From the NCBI GenBank assembly GCA_034766995.1, contig CM068321.1, positions 9,808,026 through 9,872,025 on the forward strand: DNA of 64,000 nt, read 5' to 3'. Every line of letters starts with the position of its first letter. Positions within the stretch are counted from its first letter, which is position 1. Under the pieces are notes generated by a model. It made no database searches, had not been told where the DNA came from, and worked only from the letters and a program-made list of their open reading frames with translations. The position numbers were made by a program, and so were the translations under genes. This document shows, piece by piece, positions 1-10,361 of this stretch. The stretch is from Acanthacorydalis orientalis (taxonomy: Eukaryota > Arthropoda > Insecta > Megaloptera > Corydalidae).

Positions 1-245
1 CTAAAATACAATTGAACTAAAATATTAAATGGGAGATAACACGTTTTTTACAAAAAAAAATCTACATAAATACTCATTAACATTGAAACTTTTTCATAAT
101 TTCATAGAAGGATTGAATAATTAAATCCTTCGATTAATATTCAAATCGAATTCTGTTAAATAACAACATCCCAGCGTTAAGATGTTTCGATTTATGGAAT
201 AGAGTCACAAACAGAATAAACCGGAAACGTGTTTAAACGAGCGTA
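1..245. other. AT-rich sequence, nothing recognised
   Basis: Simple AT-rich DNA with no open frame, repeat or transposon similarity that I can recognise. Confidence 0.6.
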
Positions 246-542
246 TTGGGCCCAGTTAAACTTGAAACTGAATTCGATAGACGGATTCTTCAAAGGAAAC
301 AAATACACGCGGAACGAACACAAAAAATATATTTGAATATCCGACATGAAGTAACGTGTTTTCGGAAGAAACAAAACTTGTATGTTATTCATCTTGCAGA
401 AACAAAGTTTTGTAACAGTTCAGACACGGTTGAATGCTTCGCCGCGCCACCACCACCGTCATCCCGTACGCGTTTGTTTTATAGCCGGATAAACTATTTG
501 CTAACTTTTCCAAGACACACACACATACACACTCGTACAAAC

Positions 543-619
<77 letters not shown>

Positions 620-780
620 TATATGTAGAGGAGACATTCTTCTTCCCCGGTTTCGCGAAAGCTATGTGTAGAGATATTCGGCGTTTATTATAAGCTCTCG
701 CACGCGCGTTCCCTCCCTTTCTGGAGTAATATGACTTGGAATTGTTTTAAAATCGATACGTGTAGGCATAAATTACATTC
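246..780. other. GC/CpG-richer island 1
   Basis: Clearly richer in GC and CpG than its surroundings (gccgcgcc, acgcgcg), interrupted by a CATA/TA microsatellite. A plus-strand open frame at 246-575 has no recognisable domain and ends in the microsatellite, so I do not call it a gene. The island could be a cis-regulatory element or the edge of a non-coding exon; nothing here decides between them. Confidence 0.4.
547..617. repeat. (CATA)n followed by (TA)n microsatellite
   Basis: About seven CATA units run into a pure TA tract at 581-617. Confidence 0.95.
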
Positions 781-895
781 GCGTTAACCCTTTCTCATAA
801 TACCGAACGTAATTCGAACGATCTTTGGAATGGAAATAGTTGAAATGTGGCGATCGGTATGATTCCACAAGGGAACGGATAATAAATAGCGAGAA

Positions 896-918
896 TTAAT
901 CTTCACTGCGAAGATTAA
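896..918. promoter_or_regulatory. Inverted pair of TAATCT (K50 homeodomain-type) sites
   Basis: Perfect 9-bp arms ttaatcttc and gaagattaa are separated by actgc. Each arm holds TAATCT, the core bound by K50 homeodomain proteins (Otd/Bicoid/Otx class). It lies in GC-richer DNA next to island 1. The motif pair is seen; regulatory function is inferred. Confidence 0.3.
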
Positions 919-1003
919 AAAGCCGATTCGAACGAGAACGATTCTTGTGTAAAGATCCTCGCATATTTCTATGGCTATATGTATATATGTATGTATATAC
1001 TCG

Positions 1004-1010
<7 letters not shown>

Positions 1011-1059
<49 letters not shown>
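1011..1059. repeat. (TA)n microsatellite
   Basis: Pure TA tract of about 49 bp, preceded by irregular GTATATATGTATG repeats. Confidence 0.95.
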
Positions 1060-1060
<1 letters not shown>

Positions 1061-1775
1061 CTGTTGTATGAAAGGATTTTATTGTTAGATATATTTTTTG
1101 AATTGAAATAGAATATAAAATATTATAACGAGTAAGATCTATCTTATATAAAATCTATTTGGAAATCATATGAATATAATACACTGCATTTCTAACAGGT
1201 TTGTTTTTGATTTATTTGAAATGTAATCATATGATTTTATACTAATATTATATTAATTTTTTTAATTAAGAACAAGTTTAATTTGCAATAAAATTTTAGT
1301 ACTTGGAATATTACAATTTTTAAGAATAATATAATTCTAAGAGTAAATATGTGAAAATACCTGTTTTGGAAATAAGTGTAATTGAAATTCTGGAGAGGAT
1401 TACATCTTGCAGATGTTGGTATTTTTCTACTTCAAACTATTCCAGGAACATTTCTCAGATAAGATAATGATTGTGATAAACAAGAATAGAGTTCCTATTA
1501 TACGCGAAGTATTCTAATAATAACTGATTATTCATTGTCCAGTTTTGTATATTTTCAATGTAATTTTGAGTATTTATTTTTACCATATGAGTGAGGAAAA
1601 TTTTCTGTTTTAAATGGTGCATACCGTATAAATTTAAATAAAAATCGAATTTAAGAGTTTGAAATATAGTTTTTATATATTTTTTTATTCAGAAATAATA
1701 ACTGACATAAAAGTATTATTAAATTACTAAACATTAAATAGTTATTAAAAATCGATAATAAGTATGGTGGTTAAA
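1060..1775. other. AT-rich sequence, nothing recognised
   Basis: AT-rich DNA with frequent stops in all frames; I see no repeat or gene. Confidence 0.6.
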
Positions 1776-1784
1776 AAAACTTCA

Positions 1785-1985
1785 AGGTGGGGACGAGAGT
1801 CTTGAAGATGAAGAAAGTCGCGGGTGTCCTCCTTCAGTTCATAACAACTAACTGAAGACGTTAGTTGAATTAGAATCACGTACAACAATTCGACAGCTTG
1901 CACAAAAGTTAGGCGTTAGTCATCCAACAGTTTTGGACCACTTAAAACAGCTAGGAAAATCAAAAAAGAGAAAAATGTATATGTA
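1785..1985 (+). pseudogene. Mariner transposase fragment (second helix-turn-helix region)
   Basis: Translated from about 1799 it reads SLEDEESRGCPPSV, then one stop, then LKTLVELESRTTIRQLAQKL and GVSHPTVLDHLKQLGK. This is the linker and second helix-turn-helix of a mariner-family transposase: S-L-E-D-E-x-R-x-G-x-P followed by T-T-I-R-x-L-A-x-x-L-x-V-S-H-x-T-V. The single in-frame stop (taa) replaces a glutamine codon; the related copy at 21.8 kb still has caa there. The N-terminal HTH and the whole DDD catalytic domain are absent and no inverted ends are visible, so this is a relic. It may be the middle region missing from the internally deleted MITE family found elsewhere in the window. Confidence 0.75.
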
Positions 1986-2036
1986 AGATCAAAATCCGTA
2001 ATTATTTTTCTATCAACCTAATTTGTAATAAAAGGT

Positions 2037-2165
2037 GGTATCGTTATTGAAATGGACATAAGTAAATAATCAAAAATGATCAATAATCAATTATTAAACA
2101 TATGTGATTATTGGTTTAGGGAGGAGGGTGTAAAAAATCATTTGTGAGAATGAATTTTTCTCTAT
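2037..2165 (+). repeat. HCR dispersed repeat, forward copy
   Basis: Degenerate copy: gaaatggacataagtaa, then the palindromic core atcaaaaatgatcaataat/attattaaacat, then a ggtttaggg segment and aatcatttgtgagaatgaat. For the family description see the finding on HCR. Confidence 0.5.
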
Positions 2166-2269
2166 ATGAGGATAATATATTATAATGAATATATTTGTTA
2201 TTCAATAAGTATCATTCTCAGAGCTCCGAGAGAGCAGAAAATTTAATAAAATATATTTTTCTGAACATT

Positions 2270-2400
2270 GACGGTCTAAGAGCGATGGAATCATCATCTA
2301 AATGTACATAAGCAGGAATCGAAAGTAATTAATAATCAATTATTGAACATTTTTAATCAGAAAACTATTTTCTGATCTGTAGGATAAATTAAAACTTGAT
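2270..2400 (+). repeat. HCR dispersed repeat, forward copy
   Basis: Contains the hairpin-like gatggaatcatcatc, the aaatgtacataagcag block and the core aataatcaattattgaacat, followed by tctgatctgtaggataa. It lies just downstream of the previous copy in the same orientation. Confidence 0.55.
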
Positions 2401-2479
2401 AAAAATAAAGTATACTATAAAAATATAATATGGCAATAGCAAGCCTAATCAATGCCAATAGAGTATGAGTACCAAATCC

Positions 2480-2796
2480 TAGTTAATGTCACTTAGTAAT
2501 GCTAGGAAAACCTATTCTTTGCTTCCACGATACGCTAGCCTCGGGTAATGCAATCTGCACGACCGAAGTAGCATAAAGTAAGAGGGTGACAGCCGAGTCT
2601 CTGGCGTCTGTACAAACTAAAAGGAGCACTTGTCTAAGGGAGGGAACCTTGATAGAAAAACCGGGCTGCTTTACCAGCTGTAAGGAGTCAGCCTTACCGC
2701 TGGGCTTTGGATGCAGAGGGCCAAGCCCCCACTCATCTGAAATAGTAACTATTACGAAATCTAGAATTGAGCCCGATGGAAATAGACGACGACGGC
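2480..2796. other. GC-richer insert of unknown origin abutting a LINE tail
   Basis: Composition changes abruptly to GC-richer DNA (ccgggctgctttaccagctg, gggccaagccccc), with short open frames on both strands but no domain I recognise. Because it runs into a recognisable LINE C-terminal segment it is probably part of a retroelement (untranslated or poorly conserved region). That is inference from position and composition. Confidence 0.35.
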
Positions 2797-3062
2797 ATTT
2801 GGAATGAATTAGAAAAATCAACCATCCAAATCCAGACACTTAAGTTGCTAGGATATCTTATACGAATGGATGGCAATAGGTTGCCATTCAAAATATCCGG
2901 CATGGAACCTACTCACTCATAGTTAGACCGAAAAGAAGAGGAATGGATGGAGTAGAAGAAGATATAAGGTCTTTAGGAATTCCACGCGAGAAAAAGCGAA
3001 TGATTGGAATAAATTGAGGAGCATTTCAAAGGAGGAAAAATATCCTGTAGCTAAGTAGTAGT
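2797..3062 (+). pseudogene. Non-LTR retrotransposon (LINE) C-terminal remnant
   Basis: The conceptual reading gives TLKLLGYLIRMDGNRLPFKI and then, after a +1 frameshift near the stop at about 2918, VRPKRRGMDGVEEDIRSLGI. These match the C-terminal segment after the reverse transcriptase in many insect LINEs: L-x-W-x-G-H-x-x-R-M-D-x-N-R-x-P followed by G-R-P-x-R-R-W-x-D-x-V-E-x-D-L. The reverse transcriptase core itself is not visible, so this is a 5'-truncated or shredded copy. A second element of this kind lies on the minus strand at 30.7-31.5 kb. Confidence 0.7.
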
Positions 3063-3517
3063 GGCCAATATGTACCCAAGGAGAATAAAATATACATATA
3101 TTTATCAATTCTTATTAATTACACCTACATAGACAGTTCATTGTATGAAAATAAATATCTGGAATGTATAAAAAAGATACGATCGAAACTGAATTACAGC
3201 TGATAAAAAACATTTCCAGAAAAGAGAACAGAAATAAGAAAGAAATATTTAAGAGACTTATTCGAAGGTCTGTAACGATCTACAGGACATTTATATAAAA
3301 CTTCAGATGTACGGCGACACCTGTTAAAAGTAAGATTTAAGTACTGTATAGCGATAAAACAAACTTTGTTTCGCAGAATGAATAAATAGAACAAGTTGAA
3401 ATACGTTTAAGATCACTAAAACTGATCAATGGTGAATTGAAAACGTCGTTCTATACAAAATCCAGTATCGAACTTTTTGAAGTGGAGGAAAATTTATGCA
3501 TGGTATTGCATATTTAC

Positions 3518-3520
<3 letters not shown>
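3063..3520. other. AT-rich sequence, nothing recognised
   Basis: Ordinary AT-rich DNA without a supported feature. Confidence 0.55.

Positions 3521-3564
<44 letters not shown>
3521..3564. repeat. (TA)n microsatellite
   Basis: Pure TA tract of about 44 bp. Confidence 0.95.
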
Positions 3565-3566
<2 letters not shown>

Positions 3567-4100
3567 GTCATTAGTTTCAACGAGCGGGTAATTTAATGCA
3601 GTTTCTTTTTTAGTTCGAATGCATGTTTGCGTGCAACACACAAACACCGACCACCGCACAATACGTATGACATGACACATGGTGTACGTTGCTACCACAG
3701 TTGTAACATATGGTGGTCGGAACGAATAAAACAAAATCTTTTATTACTATTATTATTATTATTCTCATCTACGTTTATGATTATTATTGTTATATATATA
3801 ATTAAACTAAACTAAAGGTAAAGAAATTATTAAAAACCAAATAAATTGTGGATATTTCATAAATTTTATTAAAGAAATCCCTGAAATTAATAAAATAAAT
3901 GATATTAATACTAAAGCAAATTTTGCTTCATATATATATATATATGTCTTTTCCTTCTCTTTTCCTTCCTATTTTTGAATCGTATTACAGAAACGATTTT
4001 TTTGCGCGTAGAAACGTTTTAAATCATCAAGGTAAACTCATTAGGAAGATTCTCGCAATGATTCTCCATGATTTTCAAATCTCCCACAATGGTAGATTTT
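3565..4100. other. Mixed sequence, no feature supported
   Basis: A slightly CpG-richer stretch (about 3570-3740), then AT-rich DNA with a (TTA)n run near 3740 and a short TA tract near 3930. No gene or transposon recognised. Confidence 0.45.
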
Positions 4101-4103
4101 GTT

Positions 4104-4147
4104 AGGGGGAGCGAACGGAGTAACCAGGAAAGGCAATGCCTCCCCCT
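4104..4147. repeat. GC-rich inverted repeat
   Basis: Perfect 8-bp arms agggggag and ctccccct are separated by 28 nt. It sits just before a LINE-like tail and may belong to the same element. Confidence 0.45.
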
Positions 4148-4194
4148 CTGGCCCATTCGTGACTAGAGGTTTGCAAGAGAAATTATTAACTGAT

Positions 4195-4375
4195 AACTAA
4201 GGAATGTAAAGAGACCAAGAAAGAGATCAATCAACAAGTGGATAAGGAATGAGAATTTTTTTTGGAAATCAGTGGAAAAGAAAAGCATTAAATTGAATAA
4301 AATGGAAAATCATGGAAAAGGCCTTTATCCAATAGTGGATTGATAAAGACTACTGCTTATGTTGCTGATGATAAA
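4195..4375 (+). pseudogene. LINE-like C-terminal remnant (tentative)
   Basis: A conceptual reading gives NVKRPRKRSINKWIRNENFF followed by WKSVEKKS and, in another frame, KWKIMEKAFIQ. The order R-P-R-K-R-(W)-I-x, a W about 15 residues on, and a final aromatic/FIQ segment resembles the last part of insect LINE ORF2 proteins (G-R-P-R-K-R-W-x-D ... F-V-Q-Q-W). Heavily decayed with frameshifts, so the family is uncertain. Confidence 0.45.
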
Positions 4376-5020
4376 ATATTAAAAAACTATATAAACTTAT
4401 AATTACATTTTTACACCCATGATCTCGTTGTTGAATTGTCCTATTAGTCTTCATCCATTTCGATAAACTATCTATTCTTTACTATTATTTTTTATTCTTT
4501 ACTATTATTTTACTGTTTGCAGGTAGATATTCAAGTCAGATCAGTCTTAACATCTACCTGTAAAACAGATTTATAGCGGTTTCAAAAGGACAAATACCAC
4601 CAAAGCAAGAAAACTATAGTTTCTAATAACATTTTAAAACGATTTTTTTTATTATTTTCTTCAATTAGTGTCGGCCCTTTGCTATCTTTATATAACTGGA
4701 AGTTCTTACATTTTACAGTTTTTCTCTCAAGAACTCAGATATATGAAACATAATTATTTGAACAGTACAATAGGATAATCATTTTTATAATTCTTCACCC
4801 ATCACACAAATCATAAAGAATACCATATTTATTAAATTTATTAAGAATACGATTAGATTTTGTGGTGCATTAAACACTACTAACTAGTGACACCTAGTTG
4901 CGGTATTTGGTGAAAAATTATGAACATGCCTTTATAATTGTAACAAATATATTTACTTTATTATATGCACATCTAGATATTAGTACGTTTTTAATTAACC
5001 AACCATTCGAGAACCAAATA
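4376..5020. other. AT-rich sequence with two short repeats
   Basis: Contains a tandem duplication of attctttactattatttt (about 4473-4515, period about 22 bp) and a perfect inverted repeat with arms caggtagat (4520-4528) and atctacctg (4552-4560). The same caggtagatat motif recurs near 6513. Nothing else recognised. Confidence 0.5.
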
Positions 5021-5420
5021 ACTACCATCTCTCTGCACATATGTACCTAATCATGTCTTTTACATACTTTCTTTCTACATTATCGCTAGTAACTGGGAAC
5101 GCCGACGTGTTTTCTTTACAGCTTAGACTTCCAGCAGCACCGTAGGTATAGATACGCCACTGTTTGATTGGCGTCGTCGGTTCTGTGCACGAGATACAAA
5201 CAGATGACGCACCGGTGAACATACAATATCGCATGACGTGCCAATCATCTCCATAGTTGTACACGTTTGTTGTGTATGTGTGTGTATATTTTTTTTATTT
5301 TTTAAGACAGACCTCTGGCTGTCATAGATCGCTCGAGCCCCTCCTTGAGCGTGCACATACATACAGTACATGCATATGGCGTGTCGGTCGGCCCAGCTAG
5401 ACATGCAATTTCATATATGA
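5021..5420. other. GC/CpG-richer island 2
   Basis: Elevated GC and CpG (gccgacgtg, gcgtcgtcgg, ccggtgaac, tcgctcgagcccc) with overlapping short open frames on the minus strand (5022-5264, 5123-5404) that encode no recognisable domain. It is bounded by AT-rich DNA and a long microsatellite. Best read as non-coding island sequence, possibly regulatory; a short exon cannot be excluded. Confidence 0.4.
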
Positions 5421-5550
5421 AAATAAATAATTATAACTGTGCAGAGCAGACGCGAAATTTTAATTCATGCAGCCAGTAGGTGGACTCATGCATATTCGTT
5501 TGCATGCAACAAAAATATTTTCATGAAAACATATTACACGTATATACACG

Positions 5551-5551
<1 letters not shown>

Positions 5552-5627
<76 letters not shown>
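5552..5627. repeat. (CA)n(TA)n compound microsatellite
   Basis: CA repeat at 5552-5580 passes directly into a TA repeat at 5581-5627. Confidence 0.95.
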
Positions 5628-5629
<2 letters not shown>

Positions 5630-6234
5630 TAAAAGTCTAAACCTTGAAGGTGTTCTAGAAAATTTAGGACATTAAAAAAGATAGCAACAAGAATGTTTAC
5701 CGGCTAATTTACAGTTTTTTAAATCTAATTTATTTCTTTCGAAATAGTTAATAAGTAACAAAACATAATAATTAGTCATCAACAATCAAGCTACACTCAG
5801 ATATCAGTTGAAATTGTTATTTTTTTATTATAATGAATATAAAAAATCATAATTATTATATTAAACCTTCACTGTTCATTTCTCATAAATGAATTAGTCT
5901 TCACAAACAACAAAAATTTCTTATCAATATGTTAAATAATTGTCTTCCTGTTGTTCAGTTTGATTAGCTTCGATGGTAATGCAAGAAGATCAACACAGAA
6001 CACATAGAGAAAATCTGATTTAATCAAATCATTACATGTATTTTTCTATTCTTTTTGTATTAACCTTCTTAACGCATCTCTGTTAGCAACATTTTTCTCT
6101 TTTTTCCTTTTCCCTTTCCATGTTTTATACTACTTTTTTTGTTGAGCGATACTGACTTATTTTTCAGAAAACTCTACTAGTTTTCTCACAATATAATTCT
6201 AGTATTGCTACTAAATCCACTTTTAGAAAGGAAT
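5628..6234. other. AT-rich sequence, nothing recognised
   Basis: No open frame, repeat or transposon similarity recognised. Confidence 0.55.
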
Positions 6235-6360
6235 TTTTTACTCATAAACCATAATTTTGAACTGAACAAAAATGTTCAACAAATAATTATTGATTATTTT
6301 TGAATGTTACTTAAACGAATTTCGATAAGGATACCTCATTCTCAGTGCAATAAGGTACAG
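6235..6360 (-). repeat. HCR dispersed repeat, reverse copy
   Basis: In reverse orientation: ctcataaaccataa (the 'tggtttgtgg' block), then aaaaatgttcaacaaataatta with attgattatttttgaat (core), then acgaatttcgataagg and ctcagtgcaataagg. Confidence 0.6.
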
Positions 6361-7194
6361 AAAATGCACGATGGCATCAGCATGAAACTAAATTATTATA
6401 ATAAAATTTTAGTACTTCAGATCTAGTTATTGAGTTATCTTGATGCTCTTCTTTCTTTTCTTCGGTTTCCACTAGTAGTTTCCACTTCTAGTTAGTAAGT
6501 CAACCATCTACAGGTAGATATTAGATAACTCATTTAGTAGTGAAAAATAGAATTTAAAAGGATAAATATTGTTATAACAACATATAAGCTAATTGTGTTG
6601 AGATTTATTTATTTTTTAAAACTTTGATCTTTTTTATGATTTATGAAATGAGTGAAAAATGACATAAATGTTACCTTCTTAGGTCATTTTTTTAGTAAAA
6701 AAGAAAAACATTTCTGAGAAAGATTTTTAAAAAAGAATAAGAATGATTATAGTAAATATAATATATGCATGCATACCTCAAATGAATCGGTCAAATTAAG
6801 AAATTTCTCATATTAATTATTACTCACCATGTTTTTTCTCACTGTATGTAAAGTTGATAATATAAAAAAATGTATTCAGTATTCTATTTCGTACTACAAA
6901 CAGTTAATTTGATGTTTCTTTATGGTTACAAAGGTAGATTAGAACGATGTTCGGTTATTGGAAAAATACGGTTTTTTTTGGATTTAACACGTTTTTAAAT
7001 AGCAGTTGAGTAGGCGAGACTTAAGCTATTTTAGGAGTTATATGTGGAGTATTATATGTAGTAGTTATGTGTGAAGCAATCTACTTAAATTAATACAAGA
7101 ATGACCTCAGTAGTAAAGAAAAAAAACAAAATAAAGTGCTTATAAAATATAAAATAGATAGTCCATACTTTCAAGCATAAATTTGGATCATAAT
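6361..7194. other. AT-rich sequence, nothing recognised
   Basis: AT-rich DNA including a ctacaggtagatatt motif near 6511; no supported feature. Confidence 0.5.
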
Positions 7195-7320
7195 GCAGTT
7201 CTGATACTGGCTTATATTTCTTTTTCATTCCATAAATCATTAAACTTATCTAGTCAAAAATGATCGATAAATTATTATTGATCATTTTTGATTATTGCTT
7301 ATGTATATTTCGAAGTCGAT
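7195..7320 (-). repeat. HCR dispersed repeat, reverse copy
   Basis: Well-preserved core tcaaaaatgatcgataaat followed by attattgatcatttttgatt and ttgcttatgtatatttcgaa. The core is a near-perfect palindrome. Confidence 0.65.
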
Positions 7321-7552
7321 TTTTTCATATTTTTTTCCTCAAGCATTTTTGGAATGTGTGTGTGTGTCTTGTTATCGTGTACTGTTGTGTTATTTGTTTG
7401 GTTGTATCTCAGGATGTATCACCCAGAGACCTACCAGTGTCGTGTTATCATATTTCATCTTGTCTTGTGTCAACTGAGGATCTGGTTCGTGAAAATATAT
7501 GGGAAAATTCTTTCATATTCATATCTCTAAGAACTAAAAAATCATAGAGGTT

Positions 7553-7735
7553 TTTCTATACCTTAGTGCTCTGACTGTGATGGTAGCACCATCGAAATGC
7601 TCATAAGTAATGATCAAAAATCATCAATAATTATATATTGAACATTTTTGAATGGAACTTCGTTTTAGTTTGTGGGCTAAACAAAGAATTGAAATGCGAA
7701 AATGAAATTCAATGTTATATCTGAAACTAATTTTT
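7553..7735 (+). repeat. HCR dispersed repeat, forward copy (near full length)
   Basis: One of the most complete copies. It runs accttagtgctctgactgtg, the small hairpin gatggtagcaccatc, gaaatgctcataagtaa, the core gatcaaaaatcatcaataat ... attgaacatttttgaa, the gtttgtgggctaaa block and gaaaatgaaattcaatg. Confidence 0.7.
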
Positions 7736-8240
7736 AGTACATTAATAAAAAGTAACTGAAAAATGAACTTGTATCTGCATTTATCATTCTTTAACAAACC
7801 TAATGTTCACGTATAAAAGCACAAATTCTTAAATAACTGTTGGTAGTTCAAAATAACAAATTTGTCAATAAGTAAACATTTAAAAATGAAGACACTAAAT
7901 AAAACTTTTAGTGAAGTGGATAGACGATCATCTCAATTATAAATTATTAAATTCATATCGGAATATGATCTGATTATTTATTACTAATTATCATAAATTA
8001 ATGGAGAGTGATTTTTAACTACGTTATTTTTTCAACATAAAAGTTATTACGAATATATTTATTACTTTACGAATAACATTAATTATGTTACGCTCCTTTG
8101 ATACTATAACCTTGAATTTGAAAATGTTACCAACGAAAATATTACAGACATATATCATAATTTATTATTTTGAGTATTTTCTTATAAAAATATGCCGATT
8201 TATTAAACAATGACAATACAAAATATATTACCGTTGAATT
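7736..8240. other. AT-rich sequence, nothing recognised
   Basis: No supported feature. Confidence 0.5.
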
Positions 8241-8281
8241 TGTAAATATAATAAGACATAAACTTGTTGAATTTGTAAATT

Positions 8282-8319
<38 letters not shown>

Positions 8320-8479
8320 ATATATATATATATATATATTGTATATATATATATATATTGTATATATATATATATATATATACACTATATATATATATAT
8401 ATATATATTGTGTATATATATATATATATATACACAATATATATATATATATATATTGTGTATATATATATATATATAT

Positions 8480-8513
<34 letters not shown>

Positions 8514-8554
8514 AATTTACAAATTCAACAAGTTTATATCTTATTATATTTACA
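8241..8554. repeat. Large near-perfect palindrome with a TA-repeat centre
   Basis: A 44-nt left arm (8241-8284) is the reverse complement of the right arm (8511-8554) with one mismatch; both carry the key sequence aatttacaaattcaacaag or its complement. Between them lie about 226 bp of (TA)n broken by tgta, cact and tgtgta interruptions that are themselves mostly in mirror order. The whole 314-bp unit can fold into one long hairpin. It could be a decayed foldback transposon or the product of inverted duplication of a TA tract and its flank. A related tgttgaatttgtaaat motif lies just outside the left arm. Confidence 0.85.
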
Positions 8555-10361
8555 CACACCTATACACATAATATGAAATATAGAGAAAATTATATAAAAC
8601 AATATTTTTAAAATATATTTTTCTGAATCAAAAGTATCCTCCTGTTAAATGTATAAATTATTATTATTTCTAATACTTTATTTTACATTATTTACATTAT
8701 TATCATAAAATTGAAACTCATAATTGTGTTGTTTTCTTCTAGGAAGATCAAAACCTTCTTTTAACGAAAAATAACACATCCCAAAAGATTAGATTCAAAC
8801 CGATGATACAACATCTGTATTGTTATTGTGAGGTAAGTGCATTTCATGAATATTAATAACCGTATTTGTAATTATACATCGATTAAAAATCTACGAATCA
8901 CTTGTCTTAATATTTTAATTGTTTTATATAAACAGGAAGATTTTGGATAAGAAACAATTTAAATATCAAGATTTAACATATAGTAGTGCTATTAAAAAAA
9001 TGCTTTTTTATAAAAAAAAGCAAAATATTTTCAAGTATTGTTAATAGACACAATATGAACAGGTATTAATTTTAGATTTGTTATTAAAATCTTTCAATAT
9101 TTTTAATTTAAATTTCAATAATAGTATGTGTCAGAGATATGACACAGATCTTAGTCTAGTACAGATCTTAGATAATAGTCTTTAATAATTAATGTCATTA
9201 CTGTGTTAAATATATATAAAAAAAATGAATAATTTCCCTTAAACAATTCTTTTAAATAAAAATATTTATAACCGGGAGTTAATTTGAAACTAATATTTTT
9301 TTTCTAATAAAGAAAATTTATGGCAGGAATACGAAAATATAAAAAAATAATATGAGTAGATTTCTATTTCACATTGATATAGAACAACATTACTTTAAAC
9401 TCATCAATTAAAATGCACTGTATCCATAATATACTCTCTCACGAACAATAATTAGAATATTCACACAAATAATACTCGTTTAATATTTATGTGATAGAGA
9501 AAATAAATAAATTAATAAAAGAAATAACTATATCTGGTAAACAAATAGTAAAATATATTACGGATGAGCAGAAGAGTGGTTGGATAATATAGTCCTAATA
9601 GGATTTCGATTGTGAAATACAAACAAAAATAGTATTTAATTATTATTAATAATAGTGGATTTATAGCATGAATGTTATCGGGAAAAGTTCTATATAAATA
9701 TAATACATACAACTACAAATTATAATTCTTCTCTTACATATTAATTATTCAAATAACATGCATCTCATATGTTTATGTATACACACTTATATATACAGAC
9801 ACACACTGTAGAATTCATTTATTTATAAAGGCCTCCGTTATAGCTATGTTTCGGTTACAACGAAGTATATCATATGTCTAGTCTTGTTTCACATTTAATT
9901 TCATTGAAAGTCTTCTATTATTTAAGCAACAATGAACAGCTGCAAATTTGGTTATAAAGTGTTTTTTAAGGTTCCAACTCAGACAAAAAATCGCTTATAA
10001 CGATCAAATTGAGATATATAACGAACTTTGAAAGATATAAATAATTATAATTTAAAAAATATACTTTTTCTGTAAACATAGTACATAAATTACTGACATT
10101 GTGTTTAGTCATTATGTGTACAGACCATGAAACAGAAATTGGCACAATTTCTGTTCCATGACTTGTCTATGTAAGTATTAAGATGGTTTTGATCTAAAAT
10201 TAATTTTCTACGATACATTGTATGTGTTATAGAGTTTAATCGTCGCTGGAATAGATGCCGAAGCTCATTTAAAATGATTTGAATACCGGGATATAAGAAA
10301 AATTTTTTATAACAAATACAATTCATTAATTAAAAATGAATTAATTTGAGAAAATCATTTC
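8555..10361. other. AT-rich sequence, nothing recognised
   Basis: Long AT-rich stretch with many stops in all frames. I see only short chance open frames (for example 9512-9712 and 10105-10326, minus strand) without similarity to anything I know. Confidence 0.5.

Noticed and set aside
246..575. 109-aa plus-strand frame in island 1
   Set aside because: No recognisable domain, and it ends inside a CATA microsatellite (THIHTRTN...IHTYIHT); most likely chance.
785..810. gttaaccctttctcataat as a piggyBac-type MITE end
   Set aside because: No second TTAA end with matching sequence found.
8203..8576. Long Tyr/Ile-repeat open frames on both strands, also at 49.4, 53.3, 34.6-35.3, 42.5 and 18.3 kb
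   Set aside because: They are translations of (TA)n microsatellites, which are open in several frames; there is no coding signal.
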